DNA of 64,000 bases from Symsagittifera roscoffensis (lineage: Eukaryota > Xenacoelomorpha > Acoela > Convolutidae). The notes beneath the pieces are model-generated. The model saw nothing but the letters and a program-made list of their open reading frames with translations, was not told where the DNA came from and made no database searches. This document shows positions 24,195 to 36,728 of this stretch, one piece after another. The translations under genes and the position numbers were made by a program. The stretch lies in assembly GCF_963678635.1 (NCBI RefSeq), contig NC_087069.1, positions 5,005,472 to 5,069,471 of the forward strand, given 5' to 3'. Numbering within the stretch: the first letter of the stretch is position 1; every line of letters begins with the position of its first letter.

Positions 24195-27154
24195 TGCTTA
24201 TCGTTTAACGGGATTTCACTCTGTCTAATTAATTTTAACTAACTATTTTTAACAAGTTATTGGTTTTAACCTAAAACCAGACATAAAGTTTGCTAAGCGC
24301 ACAATGCTGTTTGATTAATTTGAAATTTGACCTAAATTATATGTATTACCTGAGATTGTCAAGTTTATTAACTGAAGTTATTGTAGAAACAATGGTCAGA
24401 AAAGATTATGAATTGATTCGGATAGTTGAATATAAACATATAAAATTCAAAGAACAACTGTCTTTATTATCAATAGGTATGGAGTAAAAACCTAGTTTTT
24501 ACATTTAAACTAACACTTCATTTACTTGCAATCCAAGTCGAGATTGCTGATTGTTTTGTCTACCTATTGTTTCTCAGAGTATTGGGCCATCAGTTCCTCT
24601 AGATCCGTGTCACTGCTTTTATTTTTCTAGAAATTTTCGAATTTCTAAGATCTTATCCTAACAAAATTATGAAATTGAAAAAAAAACAAAGAATAAAGAA
24701 AAAATAATATCTAGCAAAATGTCAATTCGACTGAGCGAGTGAAAATAATAGTGGAATAAAAAGTATGACGACTTTAAAACGTTCCCTTTTGAATACTTTA
24801 GAATACCTTTTTTCAACTCTAAACTTCGAAGGCTTTGTTTTATCGGATGCATGTTCCATCTACTTGTCCTTGGAAAGTTTTCAGTAGTCTCATTTTTGTT
24901 TTTCACTTAATGAAAAAATTTTAAATACAGGTGTTATAATTTTTGTGTCTTTGTTTGGCTGCAAAAGGATCTATTCAAATCCTTTATATATGAAATATAT
25001 GAAAAAATGAGTATAAATTGGACTAGTTTTCAAAAGTTTGACAAACCTAAACTTTAAAAGAGTCCACTCAATTTTTAATTAAACTATTAAAACAATAGTC
25101 TTCTACGTCCGTGTAATTTTTGCATTTTTACAGAAGGGTGTTTAATTTCTTGCCGATGGCAAAAAAAATTGATCAATATAACAACCGTTTCCATTTGATT
25201 TCTTAGCTTCTCCTTTTGAGTTAAGCTTGTATGAGGCGGGAAAAACTTGTAATTTCATTGAATCACTTTTGTTCGATTACAAAATGGAATTGGTGTTAGT
25301 CCAAACTATTTCATTTTGAACATACAGCAAAAACCAAAATTTGAAATTAATATCAACACTTGCCATATGTTACCTTGATACAACAGAACTCAAACTACGA
25401 GAAATCTGAAGTGATCAATCTGCTTGATTTCCCTCCCTCACACATGTTGTAAGCATTTTTAACGAAACCAAGGAGGCCAACTTTTTGTTCAGTTAAAGGG
25501 GTCTGAAATAAGCAAAATTACTAAAAAGAAAAAATGCAAAATCTAGAAGAACTTCAAAAAAAGAACGGAGGAGATTTAAAGCTAAACGTTGAAATTTTAG
25601 CTTGAATCACTGCAAAAAAAACAGTTTACTTACTAAATTTCCCAAAAACTTTTTTCTGAGTAAATACCTGGAATGTACCTGCATGCAGAGATATTTAGCA
25701 ATTTGCAATTAGAACAGCGTTGCATCCGAAGGATTGAAATTTAATCTAGAAAATTGTTTTTAAGTGAGTTTCCTTGATTGCGCTTTTTTCTGCCAGATCA
25801 ACTCTGAATGACTTTTTGTACGAATAAAACTAAAAAAAATGCTCTGTTCATTTTAAATAATTTTCTAAGCGTAAATAATATCTAATATCTTCTCCAAGAT
25901 TACGTTTCAATACTCTAAGTGACCCCTCAATTCTACTTATATCTTTCTGAAGAAATCTAGCAATTTGAATTCGTGAAAAATAGGATGCAAATTCGAGTAA
26001 AAATTTTTCGAAACCACAACAGGATCATTGCAATTTTAGGAAAACCTTGTCATTTAGAACCTTTCACGCTAAAATACTAGATTTGATTCGTACCAAGCAA
26101 AAGAGATATTTCCACTGCGATTTTAAAAACAATTGTAAAAATTGATGCCCTTATACGTTTGCGTTAAAAAAAGCGCTGCGTTAAAACATGTCTTATCTTT
26201 GTTAACAGGATCCAATTCTTGGTCTCAATTTAGAGAGAATTGCTTTAGTTTGCAGCTTAAACTCTGGTCACAAGATCGCATCGCATCGAGTCTTAATTGT
26301 TCAAATTTCCAAATCAGTTCAACTCCTGATTTCCTATAACTTAACAAAAAACCAAAGGTAATTTTTTTTTCATTTTTGAGATCAAAACAACAATGTCTGT
26401 CAGAATAAAATAAATTGTGTCAAAACATTCGACAAAAGCTAGAAAAGTTGACTATCATTCCGTCACTTTCTTCTCAAGGTGCAAAAATAATAAAACCAAT
26501 TATCTTTCCCCAAATCAATTTGAAAACATTAAACCATCGCGTATGCTACCCGCTAAAAGCAAACAGAAAAAGTGCTTTTCCTAATCCAACCTGGTACAAC
26601 GAGTACTTTTTTTTAAATGTCTTTTCAGTTTCTAGTTCAAAATACAATGACACTATCTTTTCAAAATCTTTGAATAGTCCTCAACATTACCTTAGCAACT
26701 TATTTTAGTTAAGCAAAGCGTAAATTGTACAAATTCTATTATATAAGTCATACTAGACTGCTTCCAACTGTTCATTAATTGGTCACGACTAACTTTTGAT
26801 TAAAAAAAAATGATAAGGTTATAACTTGGACACAAAAAAAATCATTAACGTTTTGCTTGCAGATCATTCAAACAATCTACAAATCGATTCAAGTTTGTCC
26901 AGCTTTTTTCAAACGCTTTTTTCAAAAGCTTTTTTCAAACGATGGACTTTATTACAATCTGCAAGCAACCAATAGTGTTTTGCTCAACGTTCTCTTTTGC
27001 GTAAAGTTGTGCGGCTAACCATTTATCAAATTTGGCAATTCAGTGTAAAGAGAAGAGTGTTTTGTAGAACTTTTAACATTTTAGGAATTGCATCGGCTGG
27101 AAGAAGTGATAAAGTAATTGTTAGAGCATTATCAGATATAACAATTACACAACG
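24195..27154. other. Intergenic, nothing recognised
   Basis: About 3 kb of AT-rich sequence. Short frames (for example 24290-24487, 26142-26339, 26415-26708) have no signal peptide, domain or splice context that would support a gene. Confidence 0.45.
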
Positions 27155-27870
27155 ACCCGGGTTGACATCCACAGAAGAAAAATGCTTATCATACAGTTTC
27201 ATATATGAAGTCTGTAGAAAAAATGCTTATCCATCTGCATTTTTTTATCAATTGTGTAATAAAAAAATTCATACAAAATTCAAAAAATATTTAGAAAATT
27301 ACAATGATACATTTTTGGTCTATATGCCTTTTTTGAAGCTTTCTGGTCAAAAAAATTTGATTTAGAAATTTCGATAGAAAATGATTATCATACAATTTTC
27401 ATGTGGGAAAGTTGTAAGATAATCATTTTTTCATAATAATATTTTTTTCAAAAATCACCAAAAAACATGTCTGGGTAACTTTAAATATATTTAAATAACT
27501 TTATCTAAGACAGAAGGCATTTCTATTTTTGGTCGAAAAAATGCGCATCATATAGTTTTTATATATGAAAATTGTATGATCTGCAATTTTTGCAAAAAAA
27601 AACCCAAAATTGAGGTAAAAAGTTTTTAATCCCTTTTTTGGTTGCCAGCTTGCTTTTGTGCTCAAATATAAATCCGAAGAAAGAGCTCAAGTTTTAATTC
27701 CAGAGTATGGAAAAATACTTGTTATAAAATTTCACACTATGGAAAAATTGCTTGTTTTGCTATTTTCATACACTTATTTTTGCTCTATGAAATTAAATGA
27801 AAGAGTATGATAAACATTTTGTTCATATATGAAAATTGTATGGTAAGCATTTTTTGTCAACCTGTTTTTT
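27155..27870. repeat. Palindromic TTCATATATGAA repeat cluster (family P)
   Basis: Repeated imperfect inverted units built around TTTTCATATATGAAAA with arms AATGCTTATCATACAA and its complement. The cluster starts with CCCGGGTTGAC-TCC, which also starts the cluster at 48008. Related units lie at 35310-35365, 35880-35950, 48008-48620 and 49985-50365. An apparent 122-aa frame (26997-27365) runs into this repeat and is not taken as a gene. Confidence 0.6.
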
Positions 27871-28979
27871 GATAAGACGTTGAATTTGATGGCAATGACA
27901 GTAATGATATCGAGCTCTAACTACAGCTCAAGCTTCAGGTCTATCACAGCTTGACAATTTTCATATCAGATGTGGGTTCAAAAATGGCCTTTAGATGCAA
28001 AAAACAGCTTCACTCAACAAAAACAGCTGACTGAAAGATGTAGAAAATGTTGGAAATCAGTAAAACCGACAAAAAACTTTGATAAATAGTTGGTTTGTTT
28101 TAGAATTGTTCTAAATTTCAATGCTACAGCATAAAAACTTTTCTAATTTTAAAGACTTATAAATTAACTCTTTACAAAAAATGTCTAATTTTTTCTTTAT
28201 TTCGACATAACAGTTTAATCCAAACTACTTCCTAAACCTACATTTTCAAAAGTTCGAGGCTATTAGCTTAAGGCAAAATATTTCAAATGCCAAATATTTC
28301 ATGCAAAATGCAACGTTTGCCCAGTTATTTTTCAGTCGTTTAAAAATATTTTTTATTTCTTTTTTTTTCAGCTGTACATCAAAAGTTACCAATAAACAGT
28401 TGAATAAAAATTAATGAACACAATTAAACCAAAAAAAACGACCTGGTTTTTGAAAAATTCAACACCTAAATTAAAAAAAAAACAGATGACCTTAAGATGA
28501 ATTTCTATACAATTTATGATTTGAACTTTATTGATAAAATTAAACCAATTTTAAGAAAACTGAATCAATAGTTAATTTATTAAATTTCGGTGGGAGAAAA
28601 GAAAATTTTAGAAGTCAATCATTTTGTTCTATAGTGGAATTTATCTTTTTTCTTACAAAAAAATGCTAACAAAAAACATTAAAAAAGAAATCAAAAGTCA
28701 AATCGCAAAAAAGTAAGTTAGAGCCTGATCAAATAGTAAGAATTTTCTTGTCCTGATACGTGAAGCTTATATAAGTTTGTGAAAGTTGTGAAAATTTAAA
28801 TTAGCAAATTGTTATGTCGACTCTTCCTAATTTGTATACTTAGAACTCCTATCCCTGTCAGCAAATTGTTTCCTCCTCGCAAATTCAGATTTCGCTAGCA
28901 ATTAGGCGTTAACGTTTCGTTATACGGCTGATTTTTTAAAACTAAATACAACAAGGTGAAAGCTGTTAAATAGATCACT
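27871..28979. other. Intergenic, nothing recognised
   Basis: AT-rich sequence with long A and T runs and no supported feature. Confidence 0.4.
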
Positions 28980-29360
28980 CCCTGTAACGAATTTTTTTGA
29001 CGTTTGAAGAAAGTGCGGAATGTTAATGCTTGGGTTGGTTTTTTATTCAGTCACTTCTCAATATTTTCAGTAAACCTTTTTGACAATTTTTTAGATCATT
29101 TAAATTATATTGTCATCTTGAGCTCATATATAAAAATTAATTTCAACTGTCACTATTTTTTGTAATTTTACGGGGCCTAAAAAAGCTAATTTGAACAATC
29201 TGGGATAATTAGCGCGCAATAAATTGCATTCTGATAACATTCGTAAGTGGCGGATGATGAAACAATCAAGTAAAGCAAGAAATCTAGTCGTAATTTAGGA
29301 TACAAGACGTTACATACATCCGTTTGTAGTTCACTTTAGAGTGCGGCGGATTAATTAAAG
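28980..29360 (+). mobile_element. R element, strongly diverged fragment
   Basis: Family landmarks in order but degraded: a GTTGGTTTTTT stretch, CATCTTGAGCTCA, TTTTTTGTAATTTTACGGGG, and GGGATAATTAGCGCGC. Ends are not recognisable. Confidence 0.45.
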
Positions 29361-29371
29361 AAAAAAATTTT

Positions 29372-29892
29372 GTTCCGACTTTCGATACGAAAGTAACGGA
29401 ATATTTGTGCTCGGGGTGGTTTTTTTTTTCTTCAGACAAATTTCGACTTTTTAACTAGCCATTTTTGACGGAATTTTTAAATATCATTCGAAAAGTATTG
29501 TTGTCCTGAGCTCAATATTTCACCTGTGATCATTTTTTGAAAAGTTACGGGGGTTTAGAGATTGCCATTTTGGCTAATTTGGGACAATTAACGCACGATA
29601 TAATTCGAGCTATTAACGCGTAAGTGGAGATTTAATCCGTCATAGAAATTGTTCCAAATTGGTTAAAAGAAGCTTATTTGCCATAATTGCTTTGTTACAA
29701 GGAGCGACGTCTATCCTTCTGTACTTTATATGGCGTGTGGGGTGATGATTTTTATTTAAAAAATTTCAAATTTTAGAAAAAAAATTGTTCATTTTGTTTT
29801 ATTTCATTGAATTTTTTAATAATATTACTGCTCCATAAACCTCAAAAGGCAATCGGAACATTCAGGGCTTCGCCCTGATACGAGCAGTCTTG
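29372..29892 (+). mobile_element. R element, best-preserved copy
   Basis: Both ends are intact. The 5' end GTTCCGACT sits in a hairpin (TTCCG + ACTTTCG, loop ATA, CGAAAGT, AA bulge, CGGAA). Near the 3' end comes AATCGGAAC, then hairpin CAGGGC-TTC-GCCCTG, then ATACGAGCAGTCTTG. Flanked by T on both sides. About 521 bp, non-coding. Confidence 0.85.
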
Positions 29893-30185
29893 TTTTCTTT
29901 CTTTTCAATACTTTCGTCAATTACTGAACCGACAAAACTTTTAAATTGAATTTCAAAGTCATAGGAGCAGTCTTGTCGAGCGATGAAGCCTTTAGATTAA
30001 AAATCAAAAATAAAGTTTTCGTTCAGAAAATAAATGGATTGCGTTCATTTTAGTATTCGAAAATGGCTCAATTTGACAAGCTTTTGGCCCGACAATTATA
30101 AATTTAGAATTAAAAAAAGAAAAAAACAATCGAGTACGACCGATTTTTTGGCTTCATATTTGGATATCTCATGTAAATTTTAAAA

Positions 30186-30435
30186 AAGACTGCTCCTATC
30201 AGGTCAAAATTTGACTCATTTGATTGCCCTTAAAACAGTTTTGAGTCACGCGGTTATTATCACAAGTTAGCTAAATTGGCTATTTTTAACCATCAATTTT
30301 ACCGAAAAGGATCACAGATAAAACATTTTTCTAAATTTGCTATTAGAAAAAAAAATTCCCCAAAAACGGCTAGTTAATAATATATAGTCAAATTTTTTTG
30401 AAGATAAAATACCACACCGAGCACAATTTTTCCAT
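30186..30435 (-). mobile_element. R element, diverged short copy
   Basis: GACTGCTCCTATCAGG at one end and CCGAGCACAATTTTTCC at the other, with GGATCACAG-TAAAACAT between. Internally deleted and lacking hairpins. Confidence 0.5.
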
Positions 30436-30730
30436 CCATTTCTTGAGGGTCCAATCACTTAATTCATATTAGTAATGAGAATCAATTGAATCAGAATGTA
30501 CAATATTAACATCACACGAACGACAACAATTTTTATACCGAAAAAGCTTTTTAAATCGGAAGCAACCAATCACTGCAGGTTTAGTTATTCGATAACAGTT
30601 GATAATTGATTGAGAATCGATAAATTTGGAGTCTAGTTTCATTGTGTCTAAACTTTTGTTTGAATAGATTTTTCCAGTAGCACAAACCCACAATGATCTG
30701 CAACTGGAAATATTGCATGGGTAATGGGTA

Positions 30731-30972
30731 CAGGGGCGGATTTGGGGGGGGGGACGCTTCTTCGGGGATTTCGCCCCCTGCCAACCCGAAGGGTCCCCAC
30801 TTTGTACTATTTTGAGTTATTGTTCTATTTTTGATGACAGACTCTTAAAATTTTCTAAAAGCACCTGAAAAATTCACAAAAACAGGGTCTTTTTAGTGCT
30901 TTGGGAGAGCTCGGACAATCAATTTGGTCGACCTAAAAAAGACCCCTCGAGAAAACTTTAGATCTGCCCCTG
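30731..30972. mobile_element. ~242-bp MITE with CAGGGGC ends
   Basis: The left end CAGGGGCGGATTTGG and the right end TTTAGATCTGCCCCTG are inverted repeats. The interior is non-coding. Same end type as 21491-21888; hAT-like by its CAGGG start, though the flanks give no clear 8-bp duplication. Confidence 0.6.
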
Positions 30973-31100
30973 AATACAAGGCTCTAATTGTTTTGGCTAT
31001 TTAATTATTTTGTACACTTCAGTTGCGGGTAACTTCATTTTTGTTAATTTTTTTCTCGAAATTTGGGCTCAGAAACCTAAAGGCACAAAATTCATTCTAG

Positions 31101-34100
31101 TTACAAATAGTTCATATTGAAGAACTCCATCTGCCACGCGTTTTCATTGATCCAGTCGGTATAAACCAGAACATTGGCGAAGACAGCTGGTTTTGTTTTC
31201 CCCTTGCTAGTCCATGAAGATATTCCCACCAAGACAAACTCACACTCGACCAGTTCATTACAGTCCTGTAATATAAGAAGTTTGATTCTTTGGGATTTTT
31301 TCAATTTTATGGATGAACCGTAAAAGTTTTTGTTAGTAGGGGGGGGGGGGGGGAGTTGTAGGTGCTGAGCGGACTTACATCTTCTCATAGATTTTGGCCC
31401 TGATTTTTTTACGGCATAGCATAACCAATCATATGTTTCACTTCAAGCTCATCACAAAGTGACACAATTGAGGAATACCGCGCGCAAAAAAAAAGTTTTT
31501 TTTGTCAAACACTTTCTTGAGTTACGAAAAACGCTTTTTGGAAATTAGACTGCAAAATTTCATTGGAAATTTCATTCTCTAACTCTTAGCCGCTCATCAT
31601 TGCATTTGAAAGAGTGCCGTCGACTGACCTTGAATCCCATTGGTCCACCACTGTCGAACTTCCAGATGTCTTTGGTGTCCCAACGATCGCTCACATACCC
31701 AGCACACACCATGTTGTCCGTGACTACGAATTCGGAAGTCGGTTTATATCTGATTTGTTTGCATTCGTCAGTCGAATACATCGGCAGTTTTACCTTTAGG
31801 CTCCGACAGATTAAAATTTAGAAGGTCACCAAAAAATCAATAAAACAAGGATAGCTGGTTGGTGTGCGAATAACACAGAATGTTCCGATCACACTAATAA
31901 ACCAGAAAAAGAAATAAAACAATAGAAAGTGTTTAAGAAATCAAAAATAAATTGAAATTGTGTTCGAAATTCATTCCTATCATTTTTTCTCTGCTAGTGA
32001 AATCAAAGAACTGATACTGTATGGAGTGGTAAAAAATGCTGCATTTACTGAAAATTTTAAAGGAACTTAATTTGCCTCATTTCATAAATTGTCTATTTGA
32101 GTGTGAAAATTTTTCCCGACATTTAATTTTTCCCGAGTAATTTTTCCCGAGTAATTTTTCCCGAGTGATTTTTCCCGACATTTAATTTTTTAAATCTAAT
32201 ACAGGCCTAGAAAATATTTAATTTTTTTATCACACTTGCACCCATACGAGCTTTCAGGGATTTTTCCCGACATTTTTTCCCGACATTTAATTTTTTAAAT
32301 CTAATACAGGCCTAGAAAATATTTAATTTTTTATCACACTTGCACCCATACGAGCTTTCAGGGATTTTTCCCGACATTTTTTCCCGACATTTAATTTTTT
32401 AAATCTAATACAGGCCTGGAAAATATTTAATTTTTTTATCACACTTGCACCCATACGAGCTTTCTTTGAGGCATTCAGCATCGGACAGGACATTTGCCAA
32501 AGTATTCTTGGCGATCTATGAAATCCCTAAAATCAAGATTAAGCTAAATAATTGCTCTCTTCGACAAAATCCGCCAATGTTCATCTGGTAAGATCCTTTC
32601 AAAAAACACTAATTCGCTTAAGTTTTGTTTAGTGCGTTTTCTTGGCAAATCTAACAAGACTGCTCGTATCAAGGCGAAGCCCTGAATGTTCCGACTGCCT
32701 TTTAGGGTCTATGGGGCAGTAGTAACATGAAAAAATAAAAATAAACTAAAATTTTTTTTTCTTAAATTTAGATTTTTTGTTAAAACATCCCCCACACGTC
32801 ATATTAAGTACATGTGCTAGATTTTGCTCCTATTAACAAATCAATTATGGCATATAAGCTTCCCTGAACCAATTTGGAACGATTTCTAAGACTGATTATA
32901 TCTCGCTTACACATTAATAGCGCGAAATATATCGCGCGTTATTTTCCCCAAAATGGCCAAAATGGTAATATTCAAACCCACATAACTTTACGAAGAAAGA
33001 TTACAGGTAAAATAAGTTTTCAATTTTAAGCTAAAGACAACCATAGCTTTCGAATGGTATAAAAATTCCATCAAAAATGGCTAGTTAAAAAGTCGAAATT
33101 TGTCTGAAAAAAACCCGTCCCAAGCACAATTATTCCGTTACTTTCGTTAGGAAAGTCGGAACAACAATCAGATATATCTAATACAAGATCAAATTGATCC
33201 ATCATGCCGAAAAAATTTCGGTCGCGATCTGCAGAATCCGTACAAAGCTTAAAATGATATAAAAATGATTTATGATTTTTTTGCACTTTGCTTTCAAACC
33301 TAGGCAATGAGTGGAGATTATATTAAAAAACAGCAAAAAAGGACCGTTGGATGTAGTTCTAGGAGACTTTTCTACGTCTGTTCACACTCTAACACGTATT
33401 TTCAACTACTGTTTTTTCTCCCTATCGCGATCACATCAACTCTTTCCATACAACCTTAAAACCTTTCCCAAGTGTTCCGCTAAGTTTTTCGATCTCGAGG
33501 TATTTCAAACCCAACCCTTTGTTTATTTTAATACTGAATTGATTTTTTAATCAATACCAAGCTACGCGCTACTCTATACCTTACTATACTCTATGCAATT
33601 TCTAAGCTTATATTCACTAATATTCGCGTTCTTACTTTGCCGTAAATCGTTTATATTCTCTAAATCGAGTTCTTAGTTTGCCGTAAATATTTTTTATTCT
33701 CTAAGCCCAGTTCTCATTTCGTCGTAAATAGTTTATAGTCTCTAAATCGAGTTCTTAGTTTGCCGTAAATAGTTTATATTCTCTAAATCGAGTTCTTAGT
33801 TTGCCGTAAATATTTTATATTCTCTAAGCCCAGTTCTCATTTCGTCGTAAATAGTTTATAGTCTCTAAATCGAGTTCTTAGTTTGCCGTAAATAGTTTAT
33901 ATTCTCTAAATCGAGTTCTTAGTTTGCCGTAAATCGTTTATATTCTCTAAATCGAGTTCTTAGTTTGCCGTAAATAGTTTATATTCTCTAAGCCGAGTTC
34001 TCATTTCGTCGTAAATAGCTTATAATCTCTAAATCGAATTCTGAATTTGCCGTAATTGTAATAGAACAGGAAGTCAACTCAACAGTATTTTTTTTTGAAA

Positions 34101-35101
34101 GATTTGAAAAAAGCAATCTGATCATTTAAATCGAAGTTTACAAGTAATGTTCAATTTCCTGGCAAAATTTGAAAAAAAAATTGTCTGAACAATCATTTCC
34201 TGCATGTCAAATTTCATAATTTAGGTCATTTTATCTTTTCAATTAGCTTTTTGATTCAAATATGTTCGTTGCCTACAATGCTTGAATCTGCCGCAATTAT
34301 AGTTGACCTTCATGAGTTGATGAGGCCATGAGTGTGAGTTGAACTCGTCCATTAAGCCCCACCCAGCTGTTACGGAGATTCCATGGAAGTCCTTTTCAGG
34401 CAGTCGAATTGACCCCACATACTGGTCCACAAAATCCAGCTCTTCGTCCAAAATGAGTAGTGCTTTATAGTGATTGAGAGTATGGATTTTGGGCTGTTGT
34501 TTTATAATCATAAAAGTAAAATCAGAACGAAAACTTTTTTCGTTGTTAAGATGTGTCCAAACGAATTTTTTTTTGTCTCAGAACAATTCTCCGAACGATT
34601 TGGCTTAACTAATTTCTTTTTTGAGACTGAAGCGTAAGTTTCACATTAATCATTCATATGTTCAGAAACAATTGGTTTTTTACGTGATTTGAAAGCTTTG
34701 GTTGAAAAAGCCCAAAATTTCATTCCGATGTCATTATCCATGTAAGTTGGTTGTCTGAACTCGGGGTGAAGAATTTTCTGTGTGACATTTCGAACTTGGG
34801 CGTTCTCACCCATATCGTAAATATTTAGAGTACCAGCGACAACTCGTATCATGGACTCGTCATAGTATTCAATACAATGTGCAGCGGTTATGATTGTGCG
34901 AGGATTGAATATCGATCCTCCACAAAAGTGGGTTTCAATTTCCATGCTTTTGTTTTGCAAGCTGACAATGAAGGGAAATTCTCCAAAACTCGCTTTACTG
35001 CCATTGATTATCTCAATTATGAACGGGTTATGAGTCTTTTTAGATGCTTCTTTGCCAATGTTTAAGGCTAGCGAGCAAATAATTAGAGTTATCATGTTCA
35101 T
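31101..35101 (-). CDS. Secreted trypsin-like (S1) serine protease, 4 exons
   Basis: Exons 35101-34726, 34462-34308, 31793-31629 and 31265-31101 join in frame to 286 aa. A short hydrophobic leader (residues 3-14) suggests secretion. The S1 peptidase domain starts at IINGSKASFGEFPF (31-44). The catalytic triad is His75 (TAAHC), Asp124 (DNDI) and Ser225 (DSGGP). Asp219 occupies the chymotrypsin-189 position, implying cleavage after Arg/Lys. AGWG and the C-terminal VLVGISSW ... YTDWI are also conserved. Oddities: the residue before the mature start is Glu30, not Arg/Lys. The oxyanion-hole Gly193 is Phe223. Cys191 is Trp221, and its partner Cys220 is also missing. Intron 1 is GA-AG. Introns 2 and 3 are GT-AG; intron 2 (2.5 kb) is full of repeats. 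TTTAG at 35112-35108, just upstream of the ATG, could be a spliced-leader or 5' UTR acceptor. Substrate unknown; a digestive or inducible protease, possibly with altered activity. Confidence 0.8.
32108..32181. repeat. Short tandem repeat, TTTTTCCCGAGTAA
   Basis: About five units of 14 bp (AATTTTTCCCGAGT and close variants) in a row, directly before the 105-bp tandem array, whose units contain the same TTTTTCCCGACA motif. Confidence 0.75.
32176..32466. repeat. Tandem array, three ~105-bp units
   Basis: CTAATACAGGCCT recurs at 32196, 32301 and 32405, giving a 104-105-bp period. Each unit continues with AAAATATTTAATTTTT and CACACTTGCACCCATACGAG. The units are nearly identical, so the expansion is recent. 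Confidence 0.85.
32655..33162 (-). mobile_element. R element in the protease intron
   Basis: Minus orientation. Starts CAAGACTGCTCGTATCAAGG and ends AAAGTCGGAAC. The subterminal GTTCCGACT is intact at about 32687. The outer hairpin has one changed base (CAAGGC/GCCCTG). About 508 bp. Confidence 0.8.
33600..34062. repeat. 41-bp tandem repeat array, about 11 units
   Basis: The unit TTCTTAGTTTGCCGTAAATA plus GTTTATATTCTCTAAATCGAG recurs every 41 bp (CGTAAAT at 33641, 33682, 33723, 33764 and on to about 34012). A variant unit with CTCATTTCGTCGTAAATAG is interspersed every three to four units, a higher-order pattern. It is a minisatellite, not a CRISPR, because there are no unique spacers. Confidence 0.85.
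34463..34725 (-). other. GA-AG intron 1 of the protease
   Basis: The exon 1 side reads GACATCG then GAATGA; the exon 2 side reads TATAAAG then CACTAC. Joining here restores the conserved DI-A-LL segment that follows catalytic Asp in S1 proteases. No GT donor lies near the required site. Length 263 bp. Confidence 0.65.
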
Positions 35102-35109
35102 TATAAGCT

Positions 35110-36728
35110 AAATAGAATCACCTGGGCTGACTTCTATAGACCGAAAACGCTAATCAAACAATTCCATAAACTGAGTCACTGAAAAAATACGAATCATACA
35201 AATTTCATACTTTTAGCTAAAATGGTGCCATCAAAACTTCAAAAAACCTTTTTCTTGTTTTGGCTTAAAGTTCGGTGTATCGTACCAAATAAAAAAGAAG
35301 AACTTTTTGTCAAAAAAAAAAGATAATCATTCAGCTTCCATATATGGAAATTGTAAGACTAGCATATTTTGAATGTCGATAACAAAAAATTTTCCAAATA
35401 ATTTTAAAATAAACCCAAACTTTTTAGCAACTAATTTTAAAATAAACCCAAAATTTTAGAAACAAAAAAATATCTATGGAAAATTTAACTTTTTGTGTGC
35501 GCAACGTAGACTTGAACACTTTTTGTTAATGTTTTTCTTTTACGCTTAATCGCTTAATAAATTATTTAAAACGTATTTTTGTATGGCAATCTTCTGTGTG
35601 CTTGATCAAAAAGTGCTAATTTACAAATTTAAGTTTTGAAAATAATCATCGTTGAAAATGTTTACCAAAATATTGAAGTTTGTTACTTTCGTTATATCAT
35701 TTGTGAAAGACAGCTCTAAGACATTTTAGGTCATTTTCTATGCATTGTAAGTGCAAGACCGTCCAACCTTTAGTTGGTGACTCCAGCTTCGAGTAAACCA
35801 AGGTCTTTGTCACTTGCCTTCGCCTACAAACAAAACCCAAAATTTTTCAGAAATTAAAATAAAAAAAAAATTTAACTTTTTTTATTTATGGAAAATTAAT
35901 TGTCGTACAATTTTCATATACGGAATAATGCTTATCATAGAGATTTCATCCAGTTTTCTGTACGTATGGAATTGTGTGGTCAGAGTTTACGTACCTAGTA
36001 AACGATCTTTTTCTGATCTAAAACTTGGGCGGTGCATTGACATAAAAAACTCTTGAATACTCTGAGAATGGGTTATTTTAAATCTGAATCCTGTTTGTTT
36101 ATGGTTATTTCAGATCTGACAAAATCTATATAGGCTCTAAATTCAGATTTGAAAATTTGTTTTTCTTGATTGTTCCAGATGTGAAAAAGTATCCACAAAT
36201 CTGACGCAGCGTTGGCTATTTAAGGCGTTTCAGTAGTATCATGTAAATTTTGCCCAAAATGCATGTACTACGCAGATACTTTGAAATGTAAGAATTACGT
36301 TCGGATTTTTAAGAGTTGGCTATTTTTGATCTTTTTTCAGAAGAAGTTTGGCTTTGTTTCTGGTTACTTCTGATTTTACCCTATCTATCTCAGATCTCAA
36401 TTTCGGATAAAAATGGTAAAATCAGGCCTCAAAAACAACATATGTAAGAAAAAAAGAATTATGATCATTCATCCACGAGGGATGGGACCAACATACGAGC
36501 TGTACAGCTCATCACGGCGAACCGCTGTTGTGCCCCTGCTTAACATTACATTTTTTTGTTGAACAATTTACTGGGTGCGATATAGAAAATTTCAACGAGA
36601 CAAAATATTAACTTTGCTCTACTCAAATCGAACTTTTACCAAGCACACTGGTGCTTAAAATTTACTTTAAACTCTAATAAAGCTCGGGATCATTTGTTTC
36701 TTCCAAAACCATTTCGGTGATTAAATTT
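35110..36728. other. Intergenic with P-family and other repeat fragments
   Basis: Palindromic P units at 35310-35365 and 35880-35950, AGATCTGA-type repeat at 36080-36200, and the second copy of the CGGCGAACCGC repeat at 36470-36560. No supported exon. Confidence 0.5.

Larger units (their letters stand above)
31794..34307 (-). other. Repeat-filled intron 2 of the protease
   Basis: A 2.5-kb GT-AG intron. It holds the tandem arrays at 32108-32181, 32176-32466 and 33600-34062 and a minus-strand R element at 32655-33162. Confidence 0.7.

Noticed and set aside
26997-27365. 122-aa plus-strand frame
   Set aside because: Its second half lies in a P-family repeat that recurs at 48008, and it has no domain or promoter context.
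33600-34062. CRISPR-like regular array
   Set aside because: Units are contiguous 41-bp tandem repeats with no unique spacers, and the genome is eukaryotic.
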